Assembly (NCBI RefSeq): GCF_036924745.1
Contig: NZ_JAZHSD010000001.1
Coordinates: 5,952,001 to 6,016,000 of the forward strand
Direction: 5' to 3'
Length of the DNA stretch: 64,000 bases
DNA from: Bradyrhizobium sp. AZCC 1693
Lineage (GTDB): Bacteria > Pseudomonadota > Alphaproteobacteria > Rhizobiales > Xanthobacteraceae
This document shows positions 25,683 through 33,500 of the stretch, in pieces. Position 1 is the stretch's first letter; each line of letters begins with the position of its first letter. The notes under the pieces were generated by a model. The model was not told the origin of the DNA. It saw only the letters and a program-made list of their open reading frames with translations, and did not search any database. The position numbers and the translations under genes were made by a program.

Positions 25683-26159
25683 ATGTTACGCTTCCAGCCG
25701 AAGAACCCGGATTATCGCGCGACCGCGATTCACACGTTCGAGCAGCAGCGCGCGATGAAGACGCTCGGCATTTCGATTGCGCGGCTGGAGCCGGGCGAGG
25801 TCGACCTGGCGATGGACTATCGGGTCGACCTCACCCAGCAGCACGGCTTCGTCCATGCCGGGATCATCACCGCAGGTCTCGACACTGCCTGCGGCATCGC
25901 CGCGTTCACGCTGATGCCGGCGGCAACGGGAATCCTCACCGTGGAATTCAAGACCAATCTGCTCGCGCCCGCGCGCGGCGAGCGGTTCGCCTTCCGCGCC
26001 ACCGTCGTCAAGCCCGGCCGCACATTGACGGTGTGCGAGGCCCGCGCCTATGCAACGCATGACGGGGTCGAGACGTTGATCGCGACCATGAGCGGCACGC
26101 TGATGGCGCTGGCGGCCCGCGAGGGGGCCGCGAAGGACAGGGCGCGCGCGCCGGCCTGA
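25683..26159 (+). CDS. PaaI-family thioesterase (hotdog fold)
   Basis: A 158-residue protein. The hotdog helix and catalytic region read 'DLTQQHGFVHAGIITAGLDTACGIAAF', matching the H-G-x-V-H-x-G motif of PaaI thioesterases. The following strands are 'ILTVEFKTNLLAPARGERFAFRATVVKPGRTLTVCEARAY'. It would hydrolyse acyl- or phenylacyl-CoA thioesters. The ATG at 25683 lies six bases after the stop of the deleted thioesterase gene; a GTG at 25674 that overlaps that stop is also possible. Confidence 0.87.
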   Translation: MLRFQPKNPDYRATAIHTFEQQRAMKTLGISIARLEPGEVDLAMDYRVDLTQQHGFVHAGIITAGLDTACGIAAFTLMPAATGILTVEFKTNLLAPARGERFAFRATVVKPGRTLTVCEARAYATHDGVETLIATMSGTLMALAAREGAAKDRARAPA

Positions 26160-26246
26160 CCCTGATGCAGTGCATACTTATGCTATCGGCATAGCAGGAC
26201 GTGAAAAATCCTTCTAAGGTCCCGCCGTGCAACTGAGTCTTTCAAC

Positions 26247-27035
26247 TTGATCATCTCCGCCGCGCAGGGCGTGCTGGGACTGGCGTCGGGGATGCTGGTC
26301 GGGTTTTCGCTTGGCCTGGTCGGTGGCGGCGGCTCGATCCTGGCGGTGCCGTTGATGGTCTATGTGGTCGGCGTGGCCGAGCCGCATGTCGCGATCGGCA
26401 CCAGCGCGATTGCGGTGGCGGCCAATGCCGCGATCAACCTGTCCAACCATGCGCGCGGCGGCACCGTGATCTGGTCCTGCGCGCTGATCTTCGCCGCAGC
26501 CGGCATGGCCGGCGCCTTCGGCGGCTCGATCCTCGGCAAGATGGTCGACGGCCAAAAACTGCTGGCGCTGTTTGCGCTGGTCATGATCGTCATTGCGCTT
26601 CTGATGCTGAAGACGCGCTCGCGCATCGGCCTGCCTGACGTCAAGGTCTCGATGTCGAACGTGCCGGCCATCGTCAGCCTTGGCCTCACGACCGGGACGA
26701 TATCGGGATTCTTCGGCATCGGTGGCGGATTCCTGATCGTGCCGGCCCTGATGCTGGCGACCGGCATGCCGATCATGAACGCGGTGAGTTCGTCGCTGGT
26801 CGCGGTCACCGCGTTTGGCCTGACGACGGCCGCCAGCTATGCTTGGTCCGGGCTGGTGTCGTGGGCGTTGGCGGGGCTGTTCGTGGCGGGCGGCATCGCC
26901 GGCGGTTTGGCCGGCACGCGTTCGGCGCGCCACCTCGCCGAGCGCCGCGGCGCGCTCAATATCGTGTTCGCCGTGGCCATTATTGCGGTGGCGCTCTATA
27001 TGCTGGCGCGTAACATATCCCTCTCTCCGGCGTAG
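26247..27035 (+). CDS. TauE/SafE family exporter (second copy)
   Basis: A 262-residue membrane protein with about eight hydrophobic segments. Family repeats are 'GMLVGFSLGLVGGGGSILAVPLMVYVVG' at the start and 'GTISGFFGIGGGFLIVPALMLATGMPIMNAVSSSLVAV' in the second half. It is quite different from the copy at 8473-9303. A TTG start is used (the frame opens there and no ATG is near), without a strong ribosome-binding site, so the exact start is uncertain. Probably exports sulfite or organosulfonates. Confidence 0.87.
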   Translation: MIISAAQGVLGLASGMLVGFSLGLVGGGGSILAVPLMVYVVGVAEPHVAIGTSAIAVAANAAINLSNHARGGTVIWSCALIFAAAGMAGAFGGSILGKMVDGQKLLALFALVMIVIALLMLKTRSRIGLPDVKVSMSNVPAIVSLGLTTGTISGFFGIGGGFLIVPALMLATGMPIMNAVSSSLVAVTAFGLTTAASYAWSGLVSWALAGLFVAGGIAGGLAGTRSARHLAERRGALNIVFAVAIIAVALYMLARNISLSPA

Positions 27036-27065
27036 ACAGGGGATGCAGCCCTTCGCGAGACTCAA

Positions 27066-27737
27066 ATGAAGCGATCGAATAATCCGGCCGGGACCAACCC
27101 GGGACGCACACGGCGCGAAGCGCTTGGCTTGCTGGGCGCGAGTGCGGCTCTCCTCGGCGCGGCACAGCGATCGGCGTTCGCGCAAGGCAGCGACGACGTG
27201 CTGACCGAAGCGCTGGTGCTGCGGGACCCTGATGTGCCCTCCACCGGCAATTCCGAGGGCGACATCAACATCGTCGAATGGTTCGACTACAATTGTCCCT
27301 ATTGCCGCAAGATCGCGCCCGAGATCCAGCAGGTGGTGCAGGACGACGGCAACGTCCGCCTGGTCCTGAAGGATTGGCCGATCCTTGGCGAGGTCTCGAA
27401 GTTCGGGGCGCGGATAGCGCTGGCAGCCAGGTATCAGGACAAGTACATGGCCGCGCACGAGGCCATGATCGGCGTCAGCTCGAGACTGACCGAACCGCGT
27501 ATCCGCGAATTGCTGGCCGGCGCCGGCATCGACATGGATCGCCTCAACCGCGACGCCACGACGAATGCCAAGGCGATCGACACCATCCTCGCCCGCAACC
27601 ACGACCAGGCGATGGCGTTCGGATTCAAGGGAACGCCGTCGTTCATCGTCGGCAAGTTCCGCGTGCCGGGAATCCTGACCATGGCGGAATTCGAGATGGT
27701 GATTGCCGACGCGCGCAAGGCAAAGAAGACCAACTAG
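27066..27737 (+). CDS. DsbA-family thiol:disulfide oxidoreductase, Tat-type leader
   Basis: A 223-residue thioredoxin-fold protein. Its leader has twin arginines before a hydrophobic stretch ('RTRREALGLLGASAALLGAA', cleavage near 'AFA|QGS'), suggesting Tat export. The active site is CPYC at residues 77-80 in 'VEWFDYNCPYC', and the cis-proline loop is 'FKGTPSFIVGKFRVPG'. It resembles Com1/DsbA-like periplasmic proteins. It would oxidise or isomerise disulfides. It begins 30 bases after the TauE/SafE gene. Confidence 0.9.
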   Translation: MKRSNNPAGTNPGRTRREALGLLGASAALLGAAQRSAFAQGSDDVLTEALVLRDPDVPSTGNSEGDINIVEWFDYNCPYCRKIAPEIQQVVQDDGNVRLVLKDWPILGEVSKFGARIALAARYQDKYMAAHEAMIGVSSRLTEPRIRELLAGAGIDMDRLNRDATTNAKAIDTILARNHDQAMAFGFKGTPSFIVGKFRVPGILTMAEFEMVIADARKAKKTN

Positions 27738-27744
27738 CGATCAG

Positions 27745-27786
27745 AAAAAACGCGCAGAAAAACGCCGTCGTGAGTGACGACGGCGT
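27745..27786 (-). terminator. Intrinsic terminator for the small membrane-anchored gene
   Basis: ACGCCGTCGT and ACGACGGCGT form a perfect 10-bp stem with a 5-base loop (27762-27786). Read on the minus strand, it is followed by TTTTTCTGCGCGTTTTTT, which fits termination of the gene at 27812-28018. It may also stop the DsbA-like transcript from the other side. Confidence 0.75.
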
Positions 27787-27811
27787 GATCCCTGCGCTCC
27801 TGGCGCCTGAA

Positions 27812-28018
27812 TTACTTCGACGAGATCTTGACCCAATCCTCATGGGCGCGCGTCTTCAGCCTGTTCCAGTCGGCGGCCGCCACGTCCCAGTTGACGATGG
27901 TGCGATTGGCCTGCGCGACCTGGCCGTTCGCGACGCTCGACGTCTGTATGGAATCATAGACATAGACGCCGCAAACCAGCAGCAGCGCACCCAAGATCAT
28001 TCCGACAAACGTCCGCAT
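27812..28018 (-). CDS. Small single-helix exported/membrane protein
   Basis: A 68-residue protein with one N-terminal hydrophobic helix ('MRTFVGMILGALLLVCGVYVYDS') and a hydrophilic tail ('VNWDVAAADWNRLKTRAHEDWVKISSK') with two conserved-looking Trp positions. I do not recognise a named family, but short proteins of this layout with a helix then W-x(8)-W are frequent in rhizobia. It has its own terminator and an upstream gap, so it is probably monocistronic. Confidence 0.75.
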   Translation of the reverse strand: MRTFVGMILGALLLVCGVYVYDSIQTSSVANGQVAQANRTIVNWDVAAADWNRLKTRAHEDWVKISSK

Positions 28019-28071
28019 GGCAATCCCTCCGTGGCGGCTGATAACGCAGTGCCGGGAGGATGGTTCCGTGT

Positions 28072-29142
28072 CTACGGGCCGGCCAGCCAGTGCAAAATCT
28101 CCGCGTTCATCTCGCGCGGGTAGGTGTGGCTGAGATCATCGATCTCGCGATAGGTGACGTTAGCACCCGCGGCCGACAGCGCCCGGCTGGTCTGCCGCGC
28201 CACTTCCACCGGGAACATCCAGTCGAGCCGGCCGTGCACGATGTGAATGGGCAGGTCGCGCAGCCTGTCGGCGTCGGCCATTTCCGCCATCAGCGGATGA
28301 AACGTCGCCGATACCGGCGCGAGGTGGGTGAAGGGCGAGGCGCCATCGAAGCCCGTCACGTAGCAGAACGTACCGCCGTCGCTCATGCCGGTCAGCAGCA
28401 TCCGCTCCGGATCGACTTTCCACCGTGCGCGCACGGAGTCCAGGATGCGCATCAGGTTCGGCGTATCGGTGTCGTTGCCCATCAAGGCCCAGGTGTTGCC
28501 GGTGGCGGTCGGTGCGACCAGGATCGCGCCGCGGCTGCGGGCGTCGCGCAGCCAGCTCCACAGGAAGCCGCGGCCATTGCCGCTGCCGCCGTGCAGCGCC
28601 ATCACCAGCGGCCATGCGCGGTCGGGCGTGTAATATTCCGGCACGTAGAGTGAGAAGCCGCCGCGGCTGCCGGGCTCGTTCTGATTGTGAAAGACGCCGG
28701 TGTTTTCGTTGGCCGTCGCCCCCAGCCGCGCTGCGAGGCCGGCGTCGTCGCGCAGCGACGGATCGATGAAGTAGTCGTTCACCGGCGGCAATCTAGCCTT
28801 TAGCGCATACAGCGCCTCCTGCGCGCGCGGGGCATAACGAAGGGCACGAAAGACGTTGACGAACTCGCCATGGCCGTTTTGTACGACGCGCAGGGCCGCG
28901 AACGCCGCCAGCGCCGCATCGCTCGCCGTCTCCAGCGGGGTCTTGATATCTGCAAATTCCGCCGGCCATTGATCGAGCCGCGGACGCACGGCGCGCAAGG
29001 CTGCGTCCGGCTCGCCTGCCGCTTCCATCACGCCGTCGAAATCCGGCGGGTTCAGGTAGCGCGCGACGAAGCCCAGGGCTTCCAGCGATCGCAGCAGCGG
29101 CGGCAGCACGGCCACGATGTCGTCCACCACGGCCTCACTCAT
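28072..29142 (-). CDS. Alpha/beta hydrolase, phospholipase/carboxylesterase type
   Basis: A 356-residue protein. The first 170 residues are helical and unrecognised. The catalytic domain runs from about residue 180: 'PLVMALHGGSGNGRGF' is the oxyanion region, GMSDG the nucleophile elbow, 'HGRLDWMFPVEVAR' supplies the Asp and 'LSHTYPREM' the His. This is a complete Ser-Asp-His triad of the esterase/LpqC-like group. No signal peptide is seen. Start chosen at ATG 29140-29142; 27 further codons upstream are open. Confidence 0.85.
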   Translation of the reverse strand: MSEAVVDDIVAVLPPLLRSLEALGFVARYLNPPDFDGVMEAAGEPDAALRAVRPRLDQWPAEFADIKTPLETASDAALAAFAALRVVQNGHGEFVNVFRALRYAPRAQEALYALKARLPPVNDYFIDPSLRDDAGLAARLGATANENTGVFHNQNEPGSRGGFSLYVPEYYTPDRAWPLVMALHGGSGNGRGFLWSWLRDARSRGAILVAPTATGNTWALMGNDTDTPNLMRILDSVRARWKVDPERMLLTGMSDGGTFCYVTGFDGASPFTHLAPVSATFHPLMAEMADADRLRDLPIHIVHGRLDWMFPVEVARQTSRALSAAGANVTYREIDDLSHTYPREMNAEILHWLAGP

Positions 29143-29161
29143 TGCGCATTCCCCGTCCCAA

Positions 29162-29236
29162 AGCGTTTTCCAGCGAAGCGTTTCCTCGGACCTGATCCGG
29201 GGATGGTAACGGGTTCGCGTCAAGAAAACGCGTCAA
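29162..29236. repeat. Interspersed repeat, 'AGCGTTTTC..GAAAACGC' type (copy 2)
   Basis: The segment AGCGTTTTCCAGCGAAGCG, through GGGTTCGCGT, to CAAGAAAACGCGTCAAA has the same ends as copies at 19519-19576 and 61619-61675. The arms GCGTTTTC and GAAAACGC are exact reverse complements. A short inner dyad CCTGATCCGGGG lies between. It fills the 140-base gap between the hydrolase and the HtrA-like gene. Confidence 0.8.
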
Positions 29237-29283
29237 ATCGAAAATCCAGAGCCCCGTTCCGATATCACCGGAACGGAAAGGCG

Positions 29284-30255
29284 CTAATGCAGCCTTGGCG
29301 CCTTCAGCAGCTTGGCGCGATCGATCGAGCTCAGCACCACGTCGAAGGTGACGCCCTCGTGGTAGACCGTGAGCGGCACATCGACGCCGGCGGCGCCGAG
29401 CGACCAGAATTTTCGGTAGAAGTCGGTCTGGCTGGTGATCTTGTCGCCGTTGACCGCAAGGATGACGTCGCCCGTCTTCAATTCGGCACGCGCCGCCGGT
29501 CCCTTGCTGCCGATGCCGACCACCACGACGCGGTTGTCGATTTCGGTGGTGTACATGCCGAGCCATGGCCGCGCCGGCTTGTTGACGCGACCGAATTTCC
29601 TGATGTCGTCGAGCACCGGCTTCAGCAGGTCGATCGGCACGATCATGTTGACGTGCTCGGCCTTGCCGTCACGCTCGCGTTCGAGCTGCAGCGAGCCGAT
29701 GCCGATCAGTTCGCCGCGGCTCGAGATCAGCCCGGTGCCGCCCCAATTGGGATGCGCGGGATGGGTAAAGATCGCTTCATCCAGCAAATATTCCCAATAG
29801 CCGGCGAATTCCTGCTTGGCCGCGATCTGGCTGGCGACCGAGCGCGTGCGCCCGCCGGCGCCGCCGACCACCACGCGGTCGCCGATTTGCGTGGCCGCGG
29901 AAGAGCCGAGCGGCAGCGGCGCGAGATCGAGGTCACCGAGCGCCTGCACCAGGCCGAAGCCGGATTCGAAATCGAAGCCGAGCGCATGTCCCTCCACCAC
30001 GCGGCCGTCGCCGCGATGCAGCCACACTGCTTCAGCCTCGGTGATGAGATAGCCGATCGTCAGCACCAGCCCGTCATCGATCACGACGCCATTGCCGGCG
30101 CGTTCGGTGCCGAGCGTCTCCGCGCTGAAGGCGTCGGGCGGGATGATCGAATGCAGCCCGACCACCGACGACAGGGCTTTGTCGAGGTCGAAAGCGTAAT
30201 CGCCCGCGCGCGGCTGGTTTGCGGGCGGCACTCTCCACTCGGTCAAAGAGGGCAT
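29284..30255 (-). CDS. HtrA/DegP-like protein with PDZ domain, protease-dead
   Basis: A 323-residue protein with a trypsin-like domain (about 25-210) and a PDZ domain (about 225-315, 'PWLGMYTTEIDNRVVVVGIG' and 'GDVILAVNGDKI'). The fold signatures are clear ('GNGVVIDDGLVLTIGYLI', 'ERDGKAEHVNMIVPID') but the triad is gone: the usual TNxHV histidine site reads 'TIGYL', and the GNSGGP serine site reads 'NWGGTGL' (T174). It also has no signal peptide. It is likely a non-proteolytic binding or chaperone protein. Start at 30253-30255; a longer frame upstream is unsupported. Confidence 0.85.
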   Translation of the reverse strand: MPSLTEWRVPPANQPRAGDYAFDLDKALSSVVGLHSIIPPDAFSAETLGTERAGNGVVIDDGLVLTIGYLITEAEAVWLHRGDGRVVEGHALGFDFESGFGLVQALGDLDLAPLPLGSSAATQIGDRVVVGGAGGRTRSVASQIAAKQEFAGYWEYLLDEAIFTHPAHPNWGGTGLISSRGELIGIGSLQLERERDGKAEHVNMIVPIDLLKPVLDDIRKFGRVNKPARPWLGMYTTEIDNRVVVVGIGSKGPAARAELKTGDVILAVNGDKITSQTDFYRKFWSLGAAGVDVPLTVYHEGVTFDVVLSSIDRAKLLKAPRLH

Positions 30256-30418
30256 GGATGGTCTCCTGGCGAACCGGCGCGCTTCGGGGCGAGGCGAAGA
30301 CGCAGGAAATTCATGACAATCTATGCTGCAAACGGCCGTCTTGAAAGTGTCCCCCAAAATGGGCCGCCACGCGACCCATAAGAGGGCAGATTCACAAATG
30401 TTCCGTGGCAATTGAGGA

Positions 30419-31936
30419 TCATTCCGCGCTTGCCCGCGCCCGGGCGGGCATGATCCGGAAACCGCGGTCCTCCCTCAGCCAGCCGGCGCGTTCGTCACGC
30501 AGCAGCGTGCGGCGGACCTTGCCGGAATCGTCGCGCAGGCCGACGGTGACCACCTCAAAACTTTCCGGGTGCTTGTAGCGGCTGAGCCGGTCGGCCAGGA
30601 ACGCGGCCATGCCGTCGGCAACGGCCTGCGCATCCGTGCTGCCGTCGAGTTCGAGGATGGCGTGCACGCGCTGCCCGAATTCCGGATCGGGGAGGCCTAC
30701 GACGACGCAGGAGCGCACCTCGGGATGCTCCGTCACCGCGGCCTCGACTTCCGCCGGATAGATGTTGGCGCCGCCGCGCAAAATCATGTCGGCGAGGCGG
30801 TCGCCGAGATAGAGATAGCCTTCGGCATCCAGCCTTCCGATATCGCCGAGCGATTCCCAGCCGTCCGCGCGCCGCTTCGGCTCGGCGCCGAGATAGTGAT
30901 AGGTCGAGCCGGCGCCGTCATTGGGCAAGAAATAAATTTCGCCGGTCTCGCCGGTGGCGACCTCGTTGCCGTCTTCGCCGATGATGCGCAGGCGCGCGGT
31001 CTCGCCGATCTTGCCGACCGAGCCGCGGTGTTCGAGCCATTCAACGCCCGATATGATCGTAGCGCCCTGTGCTTCGGTGCCGCCATAGAGTTCGTAGATG
31101 CGCTCGGGCCCCAGCCACTCGATCCATTTTTCCTTTAGCCATGGCGGCATGGGTGCTGCCATGTGAAACACGATCTGCAGGCTCGACAAGTCGTAGCGGT
31201 TGCGCACCTCGTCGGGCAGCGCCCAGATCCGGTGCATCATGGTGGGCACGAAGTTGACCCACTGTACCCGGCTGGCCTCGATCAGGCGCAAGCATTCCTC
31301 GGCGTCGAACTTGACGAGGCCGGTGACGCGTCCGCCGTTGAACAGCGCGGTGTGCGAAACGATGAAGGGGGCGTTGTGGTAGAGCGGGCCGGGGTTGAGC
31401 AGGGAAGCACCGAGCGGCATGCCGAGCGCCGCCGGTCCGGCGGTATCGATCACGGCAGGTCGGTGATCGAGGATCACTTTCGGGCGACCGGTCGAGCCGC
31501 CGCTGGTCATCGCCTTCCAGTAGCGCGCCACCGGATTGTTCACCGGTTCGTCCGACACGCCTTCCGGCACGAAATCGGCGGGCAGTGAATTGGGCGCGTT
31601 CCAATCCGGCTGGCCGCCGACCACCAAGGATGGTTTGAGGATGTCGAGCACCGCGGCAGCCTCGCCGCGCGGCAATCGCCAGGTCAGCGACGTCGGCGTC
31701 GCGCCACATTTCCACACCGCAAAAGTGGTCTCGAAAAATACATTGCTGTTGGGCAGCCCGATGGCGACGAAATCGCCGGGCTTGACGCCCTTGGCGGCGA
31801 AGGCGCGCGCGCGTCGGTTAGCGTTGCGCTCGAGTTGCTCCCAGGTGAGCACGTCGGCCCCGTGACTGACGGCGATCGTGCCCTTTGGCTTGCGTTCGGC
31901 ATACCAGCGCGGCACATCGGCGATGGGAATGAGCAT
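30419..31936 (-). CDS. AMP-binding acyl-CoA ligase
   Basis: A 505-residue adenylate-forming enzyme. Motifs in order: ATP-binding 'TSGGSTGRPKVI' (the usual TSGTTG variant), 'YELYGGTEAQG', 'GYLYLGDRLADMILRGGANIYPAEVE' with the hinge, and the C-terminal 'DSGKVRRTLLR' with a Lys. It would activate a carboxylic acid to its CoA thioester; closest in feel to fatty-acid or bile-acid CoA ligases. The ATG at 31934-31936 is the domain start; a longer frame upstream crosses decayed genes and is not coding. Confidence 0.9.
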   Translation of the reverse strand: MLIPIADVPRWYAERKPKGTIAVSHGADVLTWEQLERNANRRARAFAAKGVKPGDFVAIGLPNSNVFFETTFAVWKCGATPTSLTWRLPRGEAAAVLDILKPSLVVGGQPDWNAPNSLPADFVPEGVSDEPVNNPVARYWKAMTSGGSTGRPKVILDHRPAVIDTAGPAALGMPLGASLLNPGPLYHNAPFIVSHTALFNGGRVTGLVKFDAEECLRLIEASRVQWVNFVPTMMHRIWALPDEVRNRYDLSSLQIVFHMAAPMPPWLKEKWIEWLGPERIYELYGGTEAQGATIISGVEWLEHRGSVGKIGETARLRIIGEDGNEVATGETGEIYFLPNDGAGSTYHYLGAEPKRRADGWESLGDIGRLDAEGYLYLGDRLADMILRGGANIYPAEVEAAVTEHPEVRSCVVVGLPDPEFGQRVHAILELDGSTDAQAVADGMAAFLADRLSRYKHPESFEVVTVGLRDDSGKVRRTLLRDERAGWLREDRGFRIMPARARASAE

Positions 31937-32063
31937 GGGGGCGTTTCCGTTGAGGGCGTTGATGCCGCTCTTGTGGTTCTGACGAGGCGGGCGCCTCAAA
32001 AGTATCGTGACAGAATTAGATGGCCGGGTGAAGGGCGCAGCTTGCCTCCCGGGGCTGGTGGCA

Positions 32064-32231
32064 TCATGTCCGACCCAGGCGCTCGCCGAGGAATTCAACG
32101 AAGCGCTGCGTCTTCGCGGGCAATAGCCGCGTCTCGGTGATGGCATAGACGGAAATCGGAGAGGCCTGCCACGCGGCGCAGCCGGCCTGCCGCCAGATCG
32201 TCGGCGACGATGGCCTCCGCGTGCAAGGGCC
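32064..32231 (-). pseudogene. C-terminal remnant of a LysR regulator
   Basis: Two adjacent minus-strand frames give the end of a LysR effector domain: 'AIVADDLAAGRLRRVAGL' in one frame, then 'PISVYAITETRLLPAKTQRF' continuing 'VEFLGERLGRT' to a TGA at 32064-32066 in another. This is the usual LysR C-terminus (x-ADDLAAGRL ... PISVYAxTExRxLPAKTxxFVEFL). One base shift near 32155-32160 breaks the frame and the N-terminal 85 percent of the gene is missing, cut where the SDR fragment begins on the other strand. Confidence 0.75.
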
Positions 32232-32580
32232 AAAACTTTCGCGATGCCGACCTGCCGGGCATCGAGTTCATCAAGGCTGACCTGAGCCTGATGCGCGAGG
32301 CCCAGCGCGTCGCCCGGCTGTTGCCGGCGGAGGAACTTGACCTTGTCATTTTCACGACCGGGATCATGGCCGGCCCCACGCGCGAGGTGACCGGGGAGAA
32401 CATCGAGCGCGACATGGCCATCAGCTATCTGAGTCGACGGGTCGTCGTTCGCGAGATCGGTCCGCGCCTTGGAATGCGTCGGCCCGCGGCTCAGATGAAG
32501 CCGCGCGTCTTCATCATGGGCTTTCCCGGTAAGGGGCAGGCCGGCAAGCTTGACGATCTCAATGCCGAAAAATCCTACGG
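32222..32580 (+). pseudogene. Internal fragment of an SDR-like dehydrogenase
   Basis: The plus-strand frame from about 32222 reads 'IEFIKADLSLMREAQRVARL', 'LPAEELDLVIFTTGIMAGPT', 'ENIERDMAISYLSRRVVVRE' and 'KPRVFIMGFPGKGQAGKLDD' up to 'LNAEKSYG', then loses similarity near 32580. This matches the middle third of an SDR-type oxidoreductase (after the cofactor loop, through the SYL block). Both the N-terminal glycine-rich motif and the YxxxK catalytic end are absent. It abuts the LysR remnant head to head, so a larger ancestral locus has been deleted or rearranged. Confidence 0.72.
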
Positions 32581-32742
32581 GTCTCACCGGGCTCGAGAAC
32601 GCGCCCGGAGCGCGTCCGCGGCGAGCGGACAATCCAGCCCACCTCCACCTGGTTTCAACCCCCTGGTCGAAATTCTCGATTTGGAACCAGCTGCACCTTG
32701 TCCGGTTAAGCCCGCAAACAATCTCAATTTTGGAGAGCGCAA

Positions 32743-32943
32743 ATGGATGAACCCAACTTGCCCCGGCACGTTCTGGAGCGAGCGGAACGCCGGTGGGCGT
32801 CGGTGCTTTCGCATCAAGCCATGCGGACGGTCACGAAACCCGCGGGAACACCGCAGCCTTCGCCCGACAACACAAGGCAGCCGTCCGGAAGCAAGCCAGG
32901 CCAGCCGACCTTGAAGCGGCCCGGATGGAACCAGACGTTCTGA
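32743..32943 (+). CDS. Small hypothetical protein, possibly frameshifted
   Basis: The ATG follows GGAGAG and encodes 66 residues starting 'MDEPNLPRHVLERAERRWASVLSHQA', a start that looks like a family of short rhizobial proteins ('EPNLPxHVxxRxERRWA'). After about residue 28 the sequence becomes Pro/Thr/Ser-rich. Another frame over the same bases (32793-33002) reads 'TAAFARQHKAAVRKQARPAD' and 'LEAARMEPDV', which looks more protein-like, so a frameshift in the middle is possible. Function unknown. Confidence 0.6.
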   Translation: MDEPNLPRHVLERAERRWASVLSHQAMRTVTKPAGTPQPSPDNTRQPSGSKPGQPTLKRPGWNQTF

Positions 32944-33042
32944 TTTGCGTTTGCAACACGGAGACATTGGGAGCCGTTTCTCCCGTTTCACTATCGGCAT
33001 AGGCGCCGATAGCGTTTGCATCGGCTCCCGGAAGGAGGAGCC

Positions 33043-33402
33043 ATGAACGTGTGGTCGAATGAAAAATATTGCGACTTGGCGAACCTGATCCTCGGCGCGG
33101 TGCTAGTTCTCTCGCCGTGGATTTTCGGATTTGCGGCTGGAATTCCGTCGCAAAATGCCTGGATCACTGGCATTGTCATCGCAATCCTTTCCGTCGCTGC
33201 CCTTGCAGCATTTGCGCAGTGGGAAGAGTGGCTGAACCTTGTCGCCGGGCTTTGGGCGATCGTGTCGCCATGGTTGTTGGGATTCCAAGGAACAACCGCG
33301 ATGACCGTCCATGTCGTGATCGGCATCCTTGTTGTTGCGCTGGCAGCCGCCGAGCTATGGCTGCGGTATCAAAATCCGCCGCGGTTGACCGCCGGGAGCT
33401 GA
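33043..33402 (+). CDS. SPW-repeat membrane protein
   Basis: The ATG follows GGAAGGAGGAG and encodes 119 residues with four hydrophobic helices. Two copies of the SPW motif are present, 'LVLSPWIFGFAAG' and 'AIVSPWLLGFQG', each at the end of a helix, which defines the SPW repeat family. It begins 'MNVWSNEKYCDLANLILG'. An inner-membrane protein of unknown function; a strong GC hairpin follows. Confidence 0.88.
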   Translation: MNVWSNEKYCDLANLILGAVLVLSPWIFGFAAGIPSQNAWITGIVIAILSVAALAAFAQWEEWLNLVAGLWAIVSPWLLGFQGTTAMTVHVVIGILVVALAAAELWLRYQNPPRLTAGS

Positions 33403-33442
33403 GAACGCCGTCACCCCGGCCGCAAAGCAGACCGCAAAAAGA

Positions 33443-33466
33443 AAGGCCCCGCCTCGGCGGGGCCTT
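33443..33466. terminator. GC-rich hairpin between convergent genes
   Basis: AAGGCCCCGCC and GGCGGGGCCTT are exact reverse complements with a 2-base centre, preceded by AAAAAGA and followed by TTCCTG. It stands between the SPW gene (+) and the secreted protein gene (-) and can terminate both, the A-rich side serving as the T-tract for the minus strand. Confidence 0.75.
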
Positions 33467-33500
33467 CCTGCGCGGGAGTCGGGCGTCTACGCGACCGGGC

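Noticed and set aside
26214..27602. 462-codon open frame on the minus strand
   Set aside because: Antisense to the TauE/SafE and DsbA-like genes, both well supported.
28870..30381. 503-codon open frame on the plus strand
   Set aside because: Antisense to the hydrolase and HtrA-like genes; runs across a repeat and has no family signature.
31937..32632. N-terminal extension of the acyl-CoA ligase frame
   Set aside because: The frame stays open to 32632 but passes through LysR and SDR remnants. The ligase domain begins at the ATG at 31934-31936.
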